Source: DASUMF01 sp040510575
GTDB lineage: Bacteria > Actinomycetota > Acidimicrobiia > IMCC26256 > DASPTH01
Length of the DNA stretch: 26,654 nucleotides
Reading direction: 5' to 3'
Assembly (NCBI GenBank): GCA_040510575.1
Contig: JBEVIU010000098.1
Span: 1-26,654 of the forward strand
Shown one piece after another: positions 6,795-14,237 of the stretch. A program made the translations under genes and the position numbers. Position 1 is the stretch's first letter. Every line of letters begins with the position of its first letter. A model generated the notes under the pieces. It was not told where the DNA came from. It made no database searches and saw nothing but the letters and a program-made list of their open reading frames with translations.

Positions 6795-7708
6795 AATTCT
6801 TCCTGGAGTACCCGCTCTCCAGCGACGCCGACGGCGGCGCGTGGATGGACCCGGCGAACATCACGCGGTTCGCGCAAGCGGCCGAAGCTGCGGGCGTCGA
6901 CGCGATCGCGCTGACTGATCACCCGGCACCTTCGAAGAAGTGGCTCGTGAACGGTGGGCACGAAACACTGGACCCGTTCGTGGGGTTGGGCTTCATCGCG
7001 GCGTCGACGGAGACGATCCAGCTGATGACGTTCCTGACCGTCGTCCCCTACAGGAACCCGCTACTCACGGCCAAGAGCATGACGGCAGTCGACGTGCTGT
7101 CGGGCGGGCGCACCATCTTCGCTCTGGGCACCGGGTACCTCCGCTCGGAGTTCGCGGCCCTCGGTGTCGACTTCGAGGAGCGCAACGAGCTGTTCGACGA
7201 GGCCGTCGACGTGATGCGCCAGCTCTGGGCGACCGACGAGCTCCACTACGAGGGCCGGCACTTCAAGGCGCTCGGCGTCACGCTCATGCCGCCGGCGGTG
7301 CAGCAGCCGCACCCGCCCCTGTGGCTCGGCGGCAACGCAGCCGTCGTGCGCGAGCGCGTGGCGAAGTGGGGGCAAGGCTGGGCGCCGCTCCTCGGCGGCG
7401 GCGAGGCCTTCACGCGGACCACGCGCACGCGCGCCATCGCGAGCGACGAGGACTTCGCCGTCCTCATCGCCAAGATCAAGGACCAGATGGTCGCCTACGA
7501 CCGCGATCCCGACTCGCTCGACGTCGGCGGCAGCAGCACGACACCCCTGCCGGCTGACGCGAGCGTCGATCAGCGACTCGACGCGCTCGCGCAACTGGCC
7601 AAGATCGGCGTGACCTGGACGCACGCGCCGCTTCCGAGGTCGTCGTTCGGTGCCGCGCTCGACGCCTTGGGCCAATTCGGCGAGGAGATCATCGCCAAGG
7701 CCCGCTGA
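6791..7708 (+). CDS. LLM-class (luciferase-like) oxidoreductase
   Basis: This 305-residue protein starts with GTG at 6791, inside the GTGA overlap with the VOC stop, after a strong AAAGGAG ribosome site 5 nt upstream. Luciferase-like features are VKFFLEYPL at the N-terminus, GVDAIALTDHPAPSKKW, KSMTAVDVLSGGRTIFALGTGYLRSEF and PPLWLGGNAA. The subtype resembles TIGR03619-like F420-dependent oxidoreductases. It shows little similarity to the other two LLM proteins here beyond the shared fold motifs, so it is unlikely to be a recent duplicate. It is the last gene of the SDR-VOC-LLM operon and ends 7 nt before a convergent gene. Confidence 0.88.
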   Translation: MKFFLEYPLSSDADGGAWMDPANITRFAQAAEAAGVDAIALTDHPAPSKKWLVNGGHETLDPFVGLGFIAASTETIQLMTFLTVVPYRNPLLTAKSMTAVDVLSGGRTIFALGTGYLRSEFAALGVDFEERNELFDEAVDVMRQLWATDELHYEGRHFKALGVTLMPPAVQQPHPPLWLGGNAAVVRERVAKWGQGWAPLLGGGEAFTRTTRTRAIASDEDFAVLIAKIKDQMVAYDRDPDSLDVGGSSTTPLPADASVDQRLDALAQLAKIGVTWTHAPLPRSSFGAALDALGQFGEEIIAKAR

Positions 7709-7715
7709 TCACCCC

Positions 7716-8618
7716 TCAGGCGTCGCGGGGGTCGCCCGGGATGAGCGCGGTGGTGATCGTGAACGCGAGGCCGAGCGTCGCCGAGGTGTCGGCGACGAAT
7801 GTGTCGGGGCCCTGCTCGACGATCGGCACGCCGGCCTGTTCGACGTGTTGGCGCGCCGCGTCGAGGTCACGCACGAGGAGCGTCATCGCGCTCGGGAGCT
7901 CGCCGTTCGCGGCGAGTTCCCGACCCTCGACCGAATCGGTGCCCTTCGGCTGGACCAACTCGACCATCGTGTCGGTCCCCACGAGCACGTAAGCCCGCGA
8001 CGAGTCATCGTCGTCGCGTTCGGCGACCGGTCGGCCGCCGAGCACCCCGGCGAAGAGGCCCCGCGCGCGATCGAGATCGTGCACCAACACCGTCGTGTAC
8101 TGGAGGCGCTGCAACCCGAGCGGGTGCTCGGTGCGCCACCGCTCCTCGGGCCAGTCGGGCGCGAAGCGGGGGTCACGATCGTTCCAGGCCTGGAACTCCA
8201 TCTGTCCGAACGTGTCGCGGCCGTGCGTGAACACGGTGCCCGGTACGTCGGCCACGTCGGCGAGCTCGATCAACGAACCGTCGGGGCGCACGACGCGCAC
8301 ACCGTGCTCGATGAGCGCAGCGACGAGGTCCGGCATGTCGTCGCGGTCGACGTACCACGCGAACGAGTGCAGGTGCTGGCCGAAACGCCGTGCGAACTTG
8401 GGCAACGGGGCGCCGGCATCCTCGTCCAGCTTCGACGCCTCCATGAGCTCGAAGGAGAAGTCGGACCCGATCAACGAGATGCTCGCCCACCGCTTGTCGA
8501 AGTCGGACCAGCTCTTCGAGAACATCATCACAGGGTCGAACAGGTCGTCGACGACATCCTGCGCGGGGTCGAAGTCGTCGACCATCGTCATCACGTGGAA
8601 CAGCTCGCGGATCGGCAA
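7716..8618 (-). CDS. Two-domain VOC protein
   Basis: This 300-residue protein has two glyoxalase-like modules: about residues 1-150 (ending in TFGQMEFQAWNDRDPRF) and 165-300 (LGLQRLQYTTVLVHDLDRARGLFAGVLGG, then SAMTLLVRDLDAARQHVEQAGV). The architecture suits either a fused isomerase or an extradiol-dioxygenase-like protein. I see the expected residues of the second module's HDL strand but cannot assign a full metal triad by eye. The start is TTG at 8618 after GAGGGAAC, 12 nt past the stop of the DUF35 gene, so the two genes form an operon. The TTG call rests on this ribosome site and the absence of a nearer ATG or GTG. Confidence 0.78.
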   Translation of the reverse strand: MPIRELFHVMTMVDDFDPAQDVVDDLFDPVMMFSKSWSDFDKRWASISLIGSDFSFELMEASKLDEDAGAPLPKFARRFGQHLHSFAWYVDRDDMPDLVAALIEHGVRVVRPDGSLIELADVADVPGTVFTHGRDTFGQMEFQAWNDRDPRFAPDWPEERWRTEHPLGLQRLQYTTVLVHDLDRARGLFAGVLGGRPVAERDDDDSSRAYVLVGTDTMVELVQPKGTDSVEGRELAANGELPSAMTLLVRDLDAARQHVEQAGVPIVEQGPDTFVADTSATLGLAFTITTALIPGDPRDA

Positions 8619-8630
8619 CGGATCGTTCCC

Positions 8631-9062
8631 TCAGTCGCGATCGGGCTCGAACACCGGGACGAAGATCTCTCCGCGGTCCTCGAACGCGACGCGCACGACC
8701 ATGCCGATCTCGACGTCGTCGGGATCGCACCCGACGATGTTGCTGACGACGCGCAGGTCGGGCTGCTCGACGAGCTCGACGATCGCGATGACGTATGGGA
8801 GCGGGACCGCCGGGTTGAACGCGTGTCGGTTCACCGTGAACGTGAACACGGTGCCCCGCCCGCTCACCGCCTCCGCGTGCAGCTCGCCGCCACATTCCGG
8901 ACATCCCGACTCCGGCGGGTGGACCCAGCGGCCGCATGCGTTGCAGCGCTGGATCATGAGCTCGCCGCGGGCACCGCCAGTCCAGAACGCGCGATTGGCG
9001 TCGTCGAGGCCGGGAAGCGTTCGCGGCGCGTCGGCCAAGGTCCCGGGTGCATCAGTCGGCAT
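8631..9062 (-). CDS. DUF35 zinc-ribbon/OB-fold protein, partner of thiolase
   Basis: This 143-residue protein has an N-terminal helix-rich segment (DDANRAFWTGGARGELMIQRC), a rubredoxin-like zinc ribbon (C40-x-x-C43 and C54-x-x-C57), then an OB-fold beginning near GRGTVFTFTVNRHAFNP. DUF35 proteins bind SCP2-like thiolases; the established case is the DUF35 domain of ChsH2, which is needed by the steroid side-chain aldolase Ltp2. The divergent gene is such a thiolase, so the pair probably forms a complex. The ATG at 9062 has TAGAGT 8 nt upstream and no ribosome site. A second, different copy lies at 22239-22688. Confidence 0.9.
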   Translation of the reverse strand: MPTDAPGTLADAPRTLPGLDDANRAFWTGGARGELMIQRCNACGRWVHPPESGCPECGGELHAEAVSGRGTVFTFTVNRHAFNPAVPLPYVIAIVELVEQPDLRVVSNIVGCDPDDVEIGMVVRVAFEDRGEIFVPVFEPDRD

Positions 9063-9100
9063 GGCGGCGCACTCTAGAAGGAGGTGCGTAGCGCGCCCAA
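9063..9100 (-). promoter_or_regulatory. Leaderless-type promoter of DUF35-VOC
   Basis: On the minus strand -35 TTGGGC (9100-9095) and -10 TAGAGT (9076-9071) are 18 nt apart, and the -10 ends 8 nt before the ATG at 9062. Confidence 0.5.
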
Positions 9101-9131
9101 GTCCGTCGTGCGCACCGCACAGCGCGCCCGA

Positions 9132-9145
9132 TAGGTTCCGTCGTC
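9132..9145 (+). promoter_or_regulatory. Leaderless-type -10 box of the thiolase gene
   Basis: TAGGTT (9132-9137) ends 8 nt before the ATG at 9146, the mirror image of the arrangement on the divergent DUF35 gene. No clear -35 is seen. Confidence 0.5.
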
Positions 9146-10312
9146 ATGAGCGACGCACCGGAACGCGGGGCGGTGATCTCGGGCATCGGGATCTCCGGAA
9201 TCGGACGCAAGACCAACCGGCCCCACCTCGACATGACGCTCGAGTCGGTCCGGGCCGCCATCGCCGATGCCGGTCTCACCCCGGCCGACATCGACGCGGT
9301 CGCCACCCTTGGTGACACGCCCGCGGCACAGGTGGAGCAGGCCCTCGGTCTGCGCAACGCCGGCATCGAGGCGGTGCAGGCCGGTGGCCTGCTCGCACCC
9401 GTGATGGGCGCGTTCCTCGCGGTCACGAGCGGCCGGGCGCGACACGTGCTCGTGTATCGCACGGTGCAGATGATGGGCGGCGACATCCCGATCCCCGACG
9501 GCGACGCGCCCGCAGGTGGTGAGTCGCCGGCAGCGACCGTCGGCAACGTGATGGGCGACATGATGCCGCTGCTCGCCTACCACGCGTACTCGGCCGCGCA
9601 CTGGCTTGCGATGCACATGCGCCGTCACATGTACCTCTACGGCACCACCAAGGAGCAGTTCGGCTGGTTGGCGGTGAACAGCCGTCGCTTCGCCGGGCTG
9701 AACGAGCGCGCCGTCTATCGGGAGCCGATCACGCTCGACGACTACCTCACCGCGCGGCCGGTCACCGATCCGCTGTGCCTGCTCGACTGCGACGTACCGA
9801 TCGACGGCTCGATCGCGGTCGTCGTGTCCGTACCCGAGTACGCGGCCGACTGCCCCCACCCGGCCGTGCGCGTGGACTCCTTCGGGACCTCCGCTGGCGC
9901 TGCACTCGGGTGGGTCAATCGGCCCGACTACCCGAAGATGGCGTCGATCGAGGCCGCGCGCGAGCTCTGGAGCAAGACGAGCCTGACGCCCGCCGATGTC
10001 GACGTCGCCGAGCTGTACGACGGCTTCACCTTCCTCACCTTCGCCTGGCTCGAGGCGCTCGGCTTCTGCGGTGAGGGCGAGAGCGGTCCCTTCGTCGAGG
10101 GTGCCGCCAACATCGCCCTGGGTGGTCGCCTGCCGCTGAACACCTACGGGGGCCAGCTCTCGGCCGGACGGATGCACGGGTACTGGGTGCTCCACGAGGC
10201 GTGCGTGCAGCTGCGGGGCGAGGGCGGCCCGCGCCAGGTGGACGGCGCCGAGGTCGCGGTGGTGTCGAACGGAGGCGGGCCGATCGCGGGCTGCATGCTG
10301 CTGACCCGCTGA
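9146..10312 (+). CDS. SCP2/Ltp2-like thiolase-fold protein lacking the nucleophilic Cys
   Basis: This 388-residue thiolase-superfamily protein has the SCP2-like opening GAVISGIGISGIGRK, the C-terminal-half motif VAELYDGFTFLTFAWLEALG and NTYGGQLSAGRMHG. At the position where true thiolases carry the acyl-accepting Cys there is QAGGLLAPVMG, with no Cys. Tyr291 and Tyr334 stand where Ltp2-type aldolases are reported to carry catalytic tyrosines. I therefore favour a retro-aldol or other C-C cleaving role on a beta-hydroxyacyl-CoA over thiolysis. It sits head-to-head with its likely DUF35 partner. It may be transcribed on its own from the leaderless promoter; the next gene follows after 120 nt. 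Confidence 0.88.
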   Translation: MSDAPERGAVISGIGISGIGRKTNRPHLDMTLESVRAAIADAGLTPADIDAVATLGDTPAAQVEQALGLRNAGIEAVQAGGLLAPVMGAFLAVTSGRARHVLVYRTVQMMGGDIPIPDGDAPAGGESPAATVGNVMGDMMPLLAYHAYSAAHWLAMHMRRHMYLYGTTKEQFGWLAVNSRRFAGLNERAVYREPITLDDYLTARPVTDPLCLLDCDVPIDGSIAVVVSVPEYAADCPHPAVRVDSFGTSAGAALGWVNRPDYPKMASIEAARELWSKTSLTPADVDVAELYDGFTFLTFAWLEALGFCGEGESGPFVEGAANIALGGRLPLNTYGGQLSAGRMHGYWVLHEACVQLRGEGGPRQVDGAEVAVVSNGGGPIAGCMLLTR

Positions 10313-10351
10313 CGGCTCGCGTTCGAGCGCTCGCCTGTCGACCGCCACGTT

Positions 10352-10381
10352 TTGACCGCGCCCGGCGCGCTACCCGAGACT
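10352..10381 (+). promoter_or_regulatory. Possible promoter of the acyl-CoA dehydrogenase pair
   Basis: TTGACC (10352-10357) and GAGACT (10376-10381) are 18 nt apart in the 120-nt gap after the thiolase gene. The -35 is good, the -10 weak. Transcription would start near 10388, leaving a leader of about 45 nt. Confidence 0.3.
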
Positions 10382-10432
10382 CTCGTCACGACACCCGGCA
10401 TGCACCGGACCGCACGCATCGGAGCCCGCGAC

Positions 10433-11617
10433 ATGGAGACGGACCTCTCGTCCGACCAGGAATTCTTCCAGGAGACGACCCGCAAGTTCCTCGAGGCCGA
10501 AAGCCCGACGAGCGAGCTGCGCGACATGCGCGACGATCCCGTCGGGTTCCGCGCTGCGTACTGGTCGCAGGCGTGTGAGCTCGGCTGGACATCGCTCCTC
10601 GTGAGCGAGGAAGCGGGAGGCGGCAGCATCAGCGGCAGCGGTGTCGTCGACCTCACGCTGGTCGCGCACGAGATCGGGCGCCACGCCGCGCCGGGACCGC
10701 TGCTCGCGACCAACGTCGTGGCCTCCGCGCTCTCCGCCGGAGCGAACACGGACGAGCAGCGCGAGGTGCTCGCCGGAATCATCGCGGGCGACGTGATCGC
10801 GTCGTGGGCGTGGGCAGGCAAGCGCCCCGACGATGCATTGGGTGCATTCGGCGTCACCGCGACCGCATCTGGGACTGGTTGGACCCTGGCCGGTGAAGCC
10901 CGCCCGGTCGAAGCCGGCGCCCAGGCGCAGTGGTTCCTGGTGACGGCGTTGAGCGACGGCGGTCCCATCCAGTTCCTCGTGCCCGCCGGGGCAGACGGCG
11001 TCGCGGTGAAGGCGCTCGACGGCATCGACCTCACGCGCCGCTACGCGAGCGTCGCGTTCGACGACGTGTCGGTCGACGCAAGCGCGGTCGTCGGCGACGC
11101 GGCCACCGCAGCCGACGCGATCGAGCGGCAGCTCCAGCTCGCGCTCACCATCCAGACCGCGGAGACGGTCGGCACGATGGATCGCGCCCTCGAGATCACG
11201 ATCGAGTGGGCGTTCGACCGGTACTCGTTCGGTCGACCGCTCGCGTCGTACCAGGAGCTCAAGCATCGCTTTGCCGACATGAAGACGTGGCTCGAGGCGA
11301 GCCACGCGATTGCGACCGATGCGGCGCGCGCCGTGCAGGACGAATCGCCATCGGCCGAGAAGCTGGTGAGCGTCGCGGCGTCGTACGTCGGTGAGCAGAG
11401 CGTCGCGCTGATCCAGGACTGCGTGCAGATGCACGGCGGCATCGGCGTCACGTTCGACCACGACATGCACCTCTATCTCCGCCGCGCCGCGCAGAACCGC
11501 GTGCTGTACGGCGACCCGAGCGAGCATCGCTTGCGCATCACCGCGCTGCTCGAACGCGACGAGTCAGACACCAACGATGCAGGAACCGGCGATTCCGCCC
11601 CTGGGGAGGCAGCGTGA
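10433..11617 (+). CDS. Acyl-CoA dehydrogenase, first of an overlapping pair
   Basis: I start this 394-residue protein at METDLSSDQEFF (ATG 10433, GGAG about 9 nt before); the frame is open back to 10352, but those residues are not family-like. The N-terminal helical domain is followed by the middle domain (ALDGIDLTRRYASVAFDDVSVD) and the C-terminal domain with YSFGRPLASYQELKHRFADM and QMHGGIGVTFDHDMHLYLRRA. Where many actinobacterial FadE proteins have TWEHD, this has TFDHD. The last four bases are shared with the next dehydrogenase gene. Adjacent FadE pairs such as ChsE1-ChsE2 of mycobacteria form alpha2-beta2 heterotetramers, so I infer a heteromeric enzyme here. Confidence 0.9.
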   Translation: METDLSSDQEFFQETTRKFLEAESPTSELRDMRDDPVGFRAAYWSQACELGWTSLLVSEEAGGGSISGSGVVDLTLVAHEIGRHAAPGPLLATNVVASALSAGANTDEQREVLAGIIAGDVIASWAWAGKRPDDALGAFGVTATASGTGWTLAGEARPVEAGAQAQWFLVTALSDGGPIQFLVPAGADGVAVKALDGIDLTRRYASVAFDDVSVDASAVVGDAATAADAIERQLQLALTIQTAETVGTMDRALEITIEWAFDRYSFGRPLASYQELKHRFADMKTWLEASHAIATDAARAVQDESPSAEKLVSVAASYVGEQSVALIQDCVQMHGGIGVTFDHDMHLYLRRAAQNRVLYGDPSEHRLRITALLERDESDTNDAGTGDSAPGEAA

Positions 11618-12909
11618 CCGACGTGCTCGACACTGCAACCGACCTGGAGCCGGTCGACGACTTCCGCCACCGTGCGCGGGCATGGCTGAAGGACAACGTG
11701 CCGCTGTCGCGCGGCGGCGGGGGCTTGTCCTTCGGTGGGACGGGCACCGCCGAGGAGGAGCTCGCCGACGTGCAGCGCAATCGCGACCTCCAGCGGTTGT
11801 TCTTCGACGGGGGCTTCGCCGGCCTCTGCTTCCCGAAGGAGTACGGCGGCCAAGGCCTCTCTCCTGCGCACCAGGCCGCGTTCAACGAGGAGCTCACGGG
11901 CTACGACCACTCGGCCCGCATCCAGGTGCCCACGTTCCAGCCGTGCGCGACCGTGCTGCTGGAGTTCGCGACCGAGGAGCAGAAGCAGGAGCACTTCCCC
12001 CGGATCTTCAAGGGGGAGGAGATCTGGATGCAGCTCCTCTCGGAGCCGTCGGGCGGTTCCGACGTCGCGGGCGCGCAGACGAGCGCTGTGCGCGACGGTG
12101 ACGAGTGGATCATCAACGGCTCGAAGATCTGGACGACCGGCGCGTGGTGGTCGGACTGGGGCCTCGCGCTCGTGCGCACCAACCACGACGTGCCGAAGCA
12201 CCGCGGGCTCTCGGTGTTCATCTTCGAGCTCCACCAACCGGGTATCGAGATCCACCAGATCGAGATGGTGAACGGCGCGAAGGAGTTCTGCCAAGAGTTC
12301 ATCACCGACCTACGGGTCCCCGACTCGGCGCGCATCGGTGAGGTCGACGACGGGTGGACCGTCGGCATCCGGTGGATGTACTACGAGCGCAGCCTCGGCG
12401 GCCGGAGCCCGTACATCACCCGTCCCGCGGGTGCGACGCGCGGGAACGACGGTTCGGGCGGCGACCCGATGCTCGAGCTGGCGCGCCGCGCCGGCAAGCT
12501 CGACGACCCGCGTACCCGCGAGCTGGTGGGCGAGGCGCACACGCTCGGTGTCGTGGGGCGCTCGTTGTCGAACCGGCTCGCGTCGATGATCGCCAACCGC
12601 CAGATCACCGATCAGGCTGCCGGCATCGGTCGGGTGTTCAGTGGCGAGAGCGCCGTCCGCACCTCGAGCATCTCCTACGACATCGCCGGGAGCTCGGGGG
12701 GCGTGTGGGACCCCGACGACCGCAGCGACGCCGCGCTCGGCGCGACCGGCACCGGGTTCCTCACCCGGCAGTCCGCGTGCATCGCGGGCGGCACCACCGA
12801 GATGTCGCGCAACGTGATCAGCGAGCGCGTGCTCGGCATGCCGCGCGAGCGCACCATGGACAAGGATGTGCCCTTCAAGGATGTGCCGAAGGGGCCGTCG
12901 GCGCGGTAG
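11614..12909 (+). CDS. Acyl-CoA dehydrogenase, second of an overlapping pair
   Basis: This 431-residue protein starts with GTG in a GTGA overlap with the stop of the first subunit, after GGGGAGG. It has the classic sequence order: FAGLCFPKEYGGQGLSPAHQ, the FAD/substrate segment MQLLSEPSGGSDVAGAQTSA, INGSKIWTTGAWWSDWG, FCQEFITDLRVPDSARIGEV, and the end ACIAGGTTEMSRNVISERVLG. The YEGT-type Glu is replaced by Gly. It is longer than the first subunit and the two diverge strongly, which fits distinct roles (for example one subunit with the FAD/base and the other structural) more than a duplication. No other gene follows on this strand; a leftward gene ends 10 nt later. Confidence 0.92.
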   Translation: MTDVLDTATDLEPVDDFRHRARAWLKDNVPLSRGGGGLSFGGTGTAEEELADVQRNRDLQRLFFDGGFAGLCFPKEYGGQGLSPAHQAAFNEELTGYDHSARIQVPTFQPCATVLLEFATEEQKQEHFPRIFKGEEIWMQLLSEPSGGSDVAGAQTSAVRDGDEWIINGSKIWTTGAWWSDWGLALVRTNHDVPKHRGLSVFIFELHQPGIEIHQIEMVNGAKEFCQEFITDLRVPDSARIGEVDDGWTVGIRWMYYERSLGGRSPYITRPAGATRGNDGSGGDPMLELARRAGKLDDPRTRELVGEAHTLGVVGRSLSNRLASMIANRQITDQAAGIGRVFSGESAVRTSSISYDIAGSSGGVWDPDDRSDAALGATGTGFLTRQSACIAGGTTEMSRNVISERVLGMPRERTMDKDVPFKDVPKGPSAR

Positions 12910-12919
12910 CGCCAGCGGA

Positions 12920-13339
12920 TCAGCCCGCGCTGCGCTCCGCGTCGTACGCCGCGGCCGCGGCGCGAGCTGCGTCCTGGCTCACGCTCTCCTTCCCACGGCG
13001 ACGTAGGTCGAGCGCGGCATCGACGGTGGCGGCGTCGGCACCGCGCGCCTGCATCCACTCGCCGAACGTGTCGAGGTCACGAGCGAGCGCGGCCTGCATC
13101 GACGGGGTCTGGTCGGTGACCACCTCGGTGTCCCACGTGCCGAACCCGCCGAACGCGCGGTCCATGTAGGCAGCCGCGTCGTCGTCGCCCTCCCAGAGCA
13201 GCACCATCGAGAGCGGCTGCGTCGACGTGTAGAGGTAGGTCTGCAGCTCCAACGACGCCGGCACGTCGCCCTGCCACAGGCATGCGATGAACTCGGAGAA
13301 CGTGGTCGGCTCGGGCGAGAAGCGCGAGAGGTGCAGCAC
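12920..13339 (-). CDS. Small protein of unknown function next to an LLM gene
   Basis: I do not recognise this protein (about 139 residues). It is acidic, with one Ala-rich helix at the end (SQDAARAAAAAYDAERSAG) and a middle part FIACLWQGDVPASLELQTYLYTSTQPLSMVLLWEGDDDAAAYMDR that suggests an alpha/beta domain. The frame is open to 13396, but upstream it overlaps the LLM gene. I chose the GTG at 13339, just after the LLM stop at 13351; no good ribosome site precedes it, so the start is unsure and could lie inside the LLM gene. Coupled position after the LLM gene suggests a joint role. Confidence 0.6.
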   Translation of the reverse strand: MLHLSRFSPEPTTFSEFIACLWQGDVPASLELQTYLYTSTQPLSMVLLWEGDDDAAAYMDRAFGGFGTWDTEVVTDQTPSMQAALARDLDTFGEWMQARGADAATVDAALDLRRRGKESVSQDAARAAAAAYDAERSAG

Positions 13340-13350
13340 GGCGGTGGCAC

Positions 13351-14175
13351 TCAGCCGATCAGTGCCTTGGCGACCGTCTCCTGGCCTGCCAACCACGTGT
13401 CGATGTCGCCCTTCTCGGGCGCGACGTGCAAGTCGTCGACGCCTGCGTCCCGGAACGCGTCAGCGGTTGCGGTCATCTCCCCGGGATCCATGGTGGTGAC
13501 GTCCCAGCCGACGCGCACGGAGATCGTGAAGTCGGCGTCAGGACGTCGCTCTCGCAGGCGCGTGCCGAGCACCTTCATGTCGTCGGGCGACGGACCGAGC
13601 GCGTGATAGCCGTCGTTGCGCACAGCCCGCTCGAGCGCGGCCTCGGCTCCCCCGCCGATCCAGATCGGGATGCGGTGTGCGGGCGGCGGGAGCACACGGA
13701 TCTGCTCGAAGCTCGGGTAGTACGTGCCCTCGAAGTCGGCGGTGCTGTTCTCCCACACCGTTCGGAACAGTCGGATCATCTCGTCGAGGCGTGCGCCGCG
13801 GTGGTCGAAGTGACCGCCGAGCGCGTCGTACTCGCGCTGTGACCATCCGATGCCGATGCCGACGGTGAGGCGACCGGCGCTCATGGCGTCGAGGGACGCG
13901 AGGGTGTTCGCGAGCGCGAGCGGACTGGGGTACTGCGGCCCGACGAGCACGCTGGTGCCGATGCCGATGTGCTCGGTCGCCGCCGCCGCGAACGCGAGCG
14001 TCTGGAGCGGATCGAGGATGTAGGGCGCCGGATACGGCTGCTCCTTCGGGTTCACGAGGTGATCGCTCACCCAGAGGTTGTCGAAGCCCTGCTGTTCAGC
14101 CTCGCGCGCGGCGCGCTCGACGCCGCCTGCCACGATCGCCTTGCCGAACTGCGGGAGGTGAATGCCGATGCGCAT
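13351..14175 (-). CDS. LLM-class (luciferase-like) oxidoreductase
   Basis: This 274-residue protein starts MRIGIHLPQFGKA and has LWVSDHLVNPKEQPYPAPY, LASLDAMSAGRLTVGIGIGW, HRGARLDEMIRLFRTVWEN and IPIWIGGGAEAALERAV, all typical of F420-dependent TIGR03619-like oxidoreductases. The ATG at 14175 has a -35/-10 pair upstream with the -10 only 6 nt away, so its mRNA is probably leaderless. It is followed by the small unknown gene. It is closer in motif set to the LLM at 687-1574 than to the one at 6791-7708. Substrate not known. Confidence 0.9.
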   Translation of the reverse strand: MRIGIHLPQFGKAIVAGGVERAAREAEQQGFDNLWVSDHLVNPKEQPYPAPYILDPLQTLAFAAAATEHIGIGTSVLVGPQYPSPLALANTLASLDAMSAGRLTVGIGIGWSQREYDALGGHFDHRGARLDEMIRLFRTVWENSTADFEGTYYPSFEQIRVLPPPAHRIPIWIGGGAEAALERAVRNDGYHALGPSPDDMKVLGTRLRERRPDADFTISVRVGWDVTTMDPGEMTATADAFRDAGVDDLHVAPEKGDIDTWLAGQETVAKALIG

Positions 14176-14181
14176 GCTCGA

Positions 14182-14211
14182 TTGCTACCAGGCACGGCCC
14201 CGTCGGCACAA
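14182..14211 (-). promoter_or_regulatory. Promoter of the LLM-unknown unit, leaderless type
   Basis: On the minus strand -35 TTGTGC (14211-14206) and -10 TAGCAA (14187-14182) are 18 nt apart, and the -10 lies 6 nt before the ATG at 14175. The sixth base is A instead of the usual T. Confidence 0.4.
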
Positions 14212-14237
14212 TCCGCCGCGTGCGACGGCAGGCTCGG

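Noticed and set aside
7650..9077. A 475-residue rightward open frame
   Set aside because: It runs antisense to the VOC and DUF35 genes, which have clear motifs; this frame has none.
9084..9134. Perfect ribosome-site-like AAGGAGGTG at 9078-9086 with a 16-codon frame
   Set aside because: The start codon overlaps the motif itself, the frame is not that of the thiolase, and it covers both divergent promoters. A chance match is likelier.
9074..10348. A 424-residue leftward open frame antisense to the thiolase
   Set aside because: Composition is typical of the complementary strand of a GC-rich gene and no domain is recognisable.
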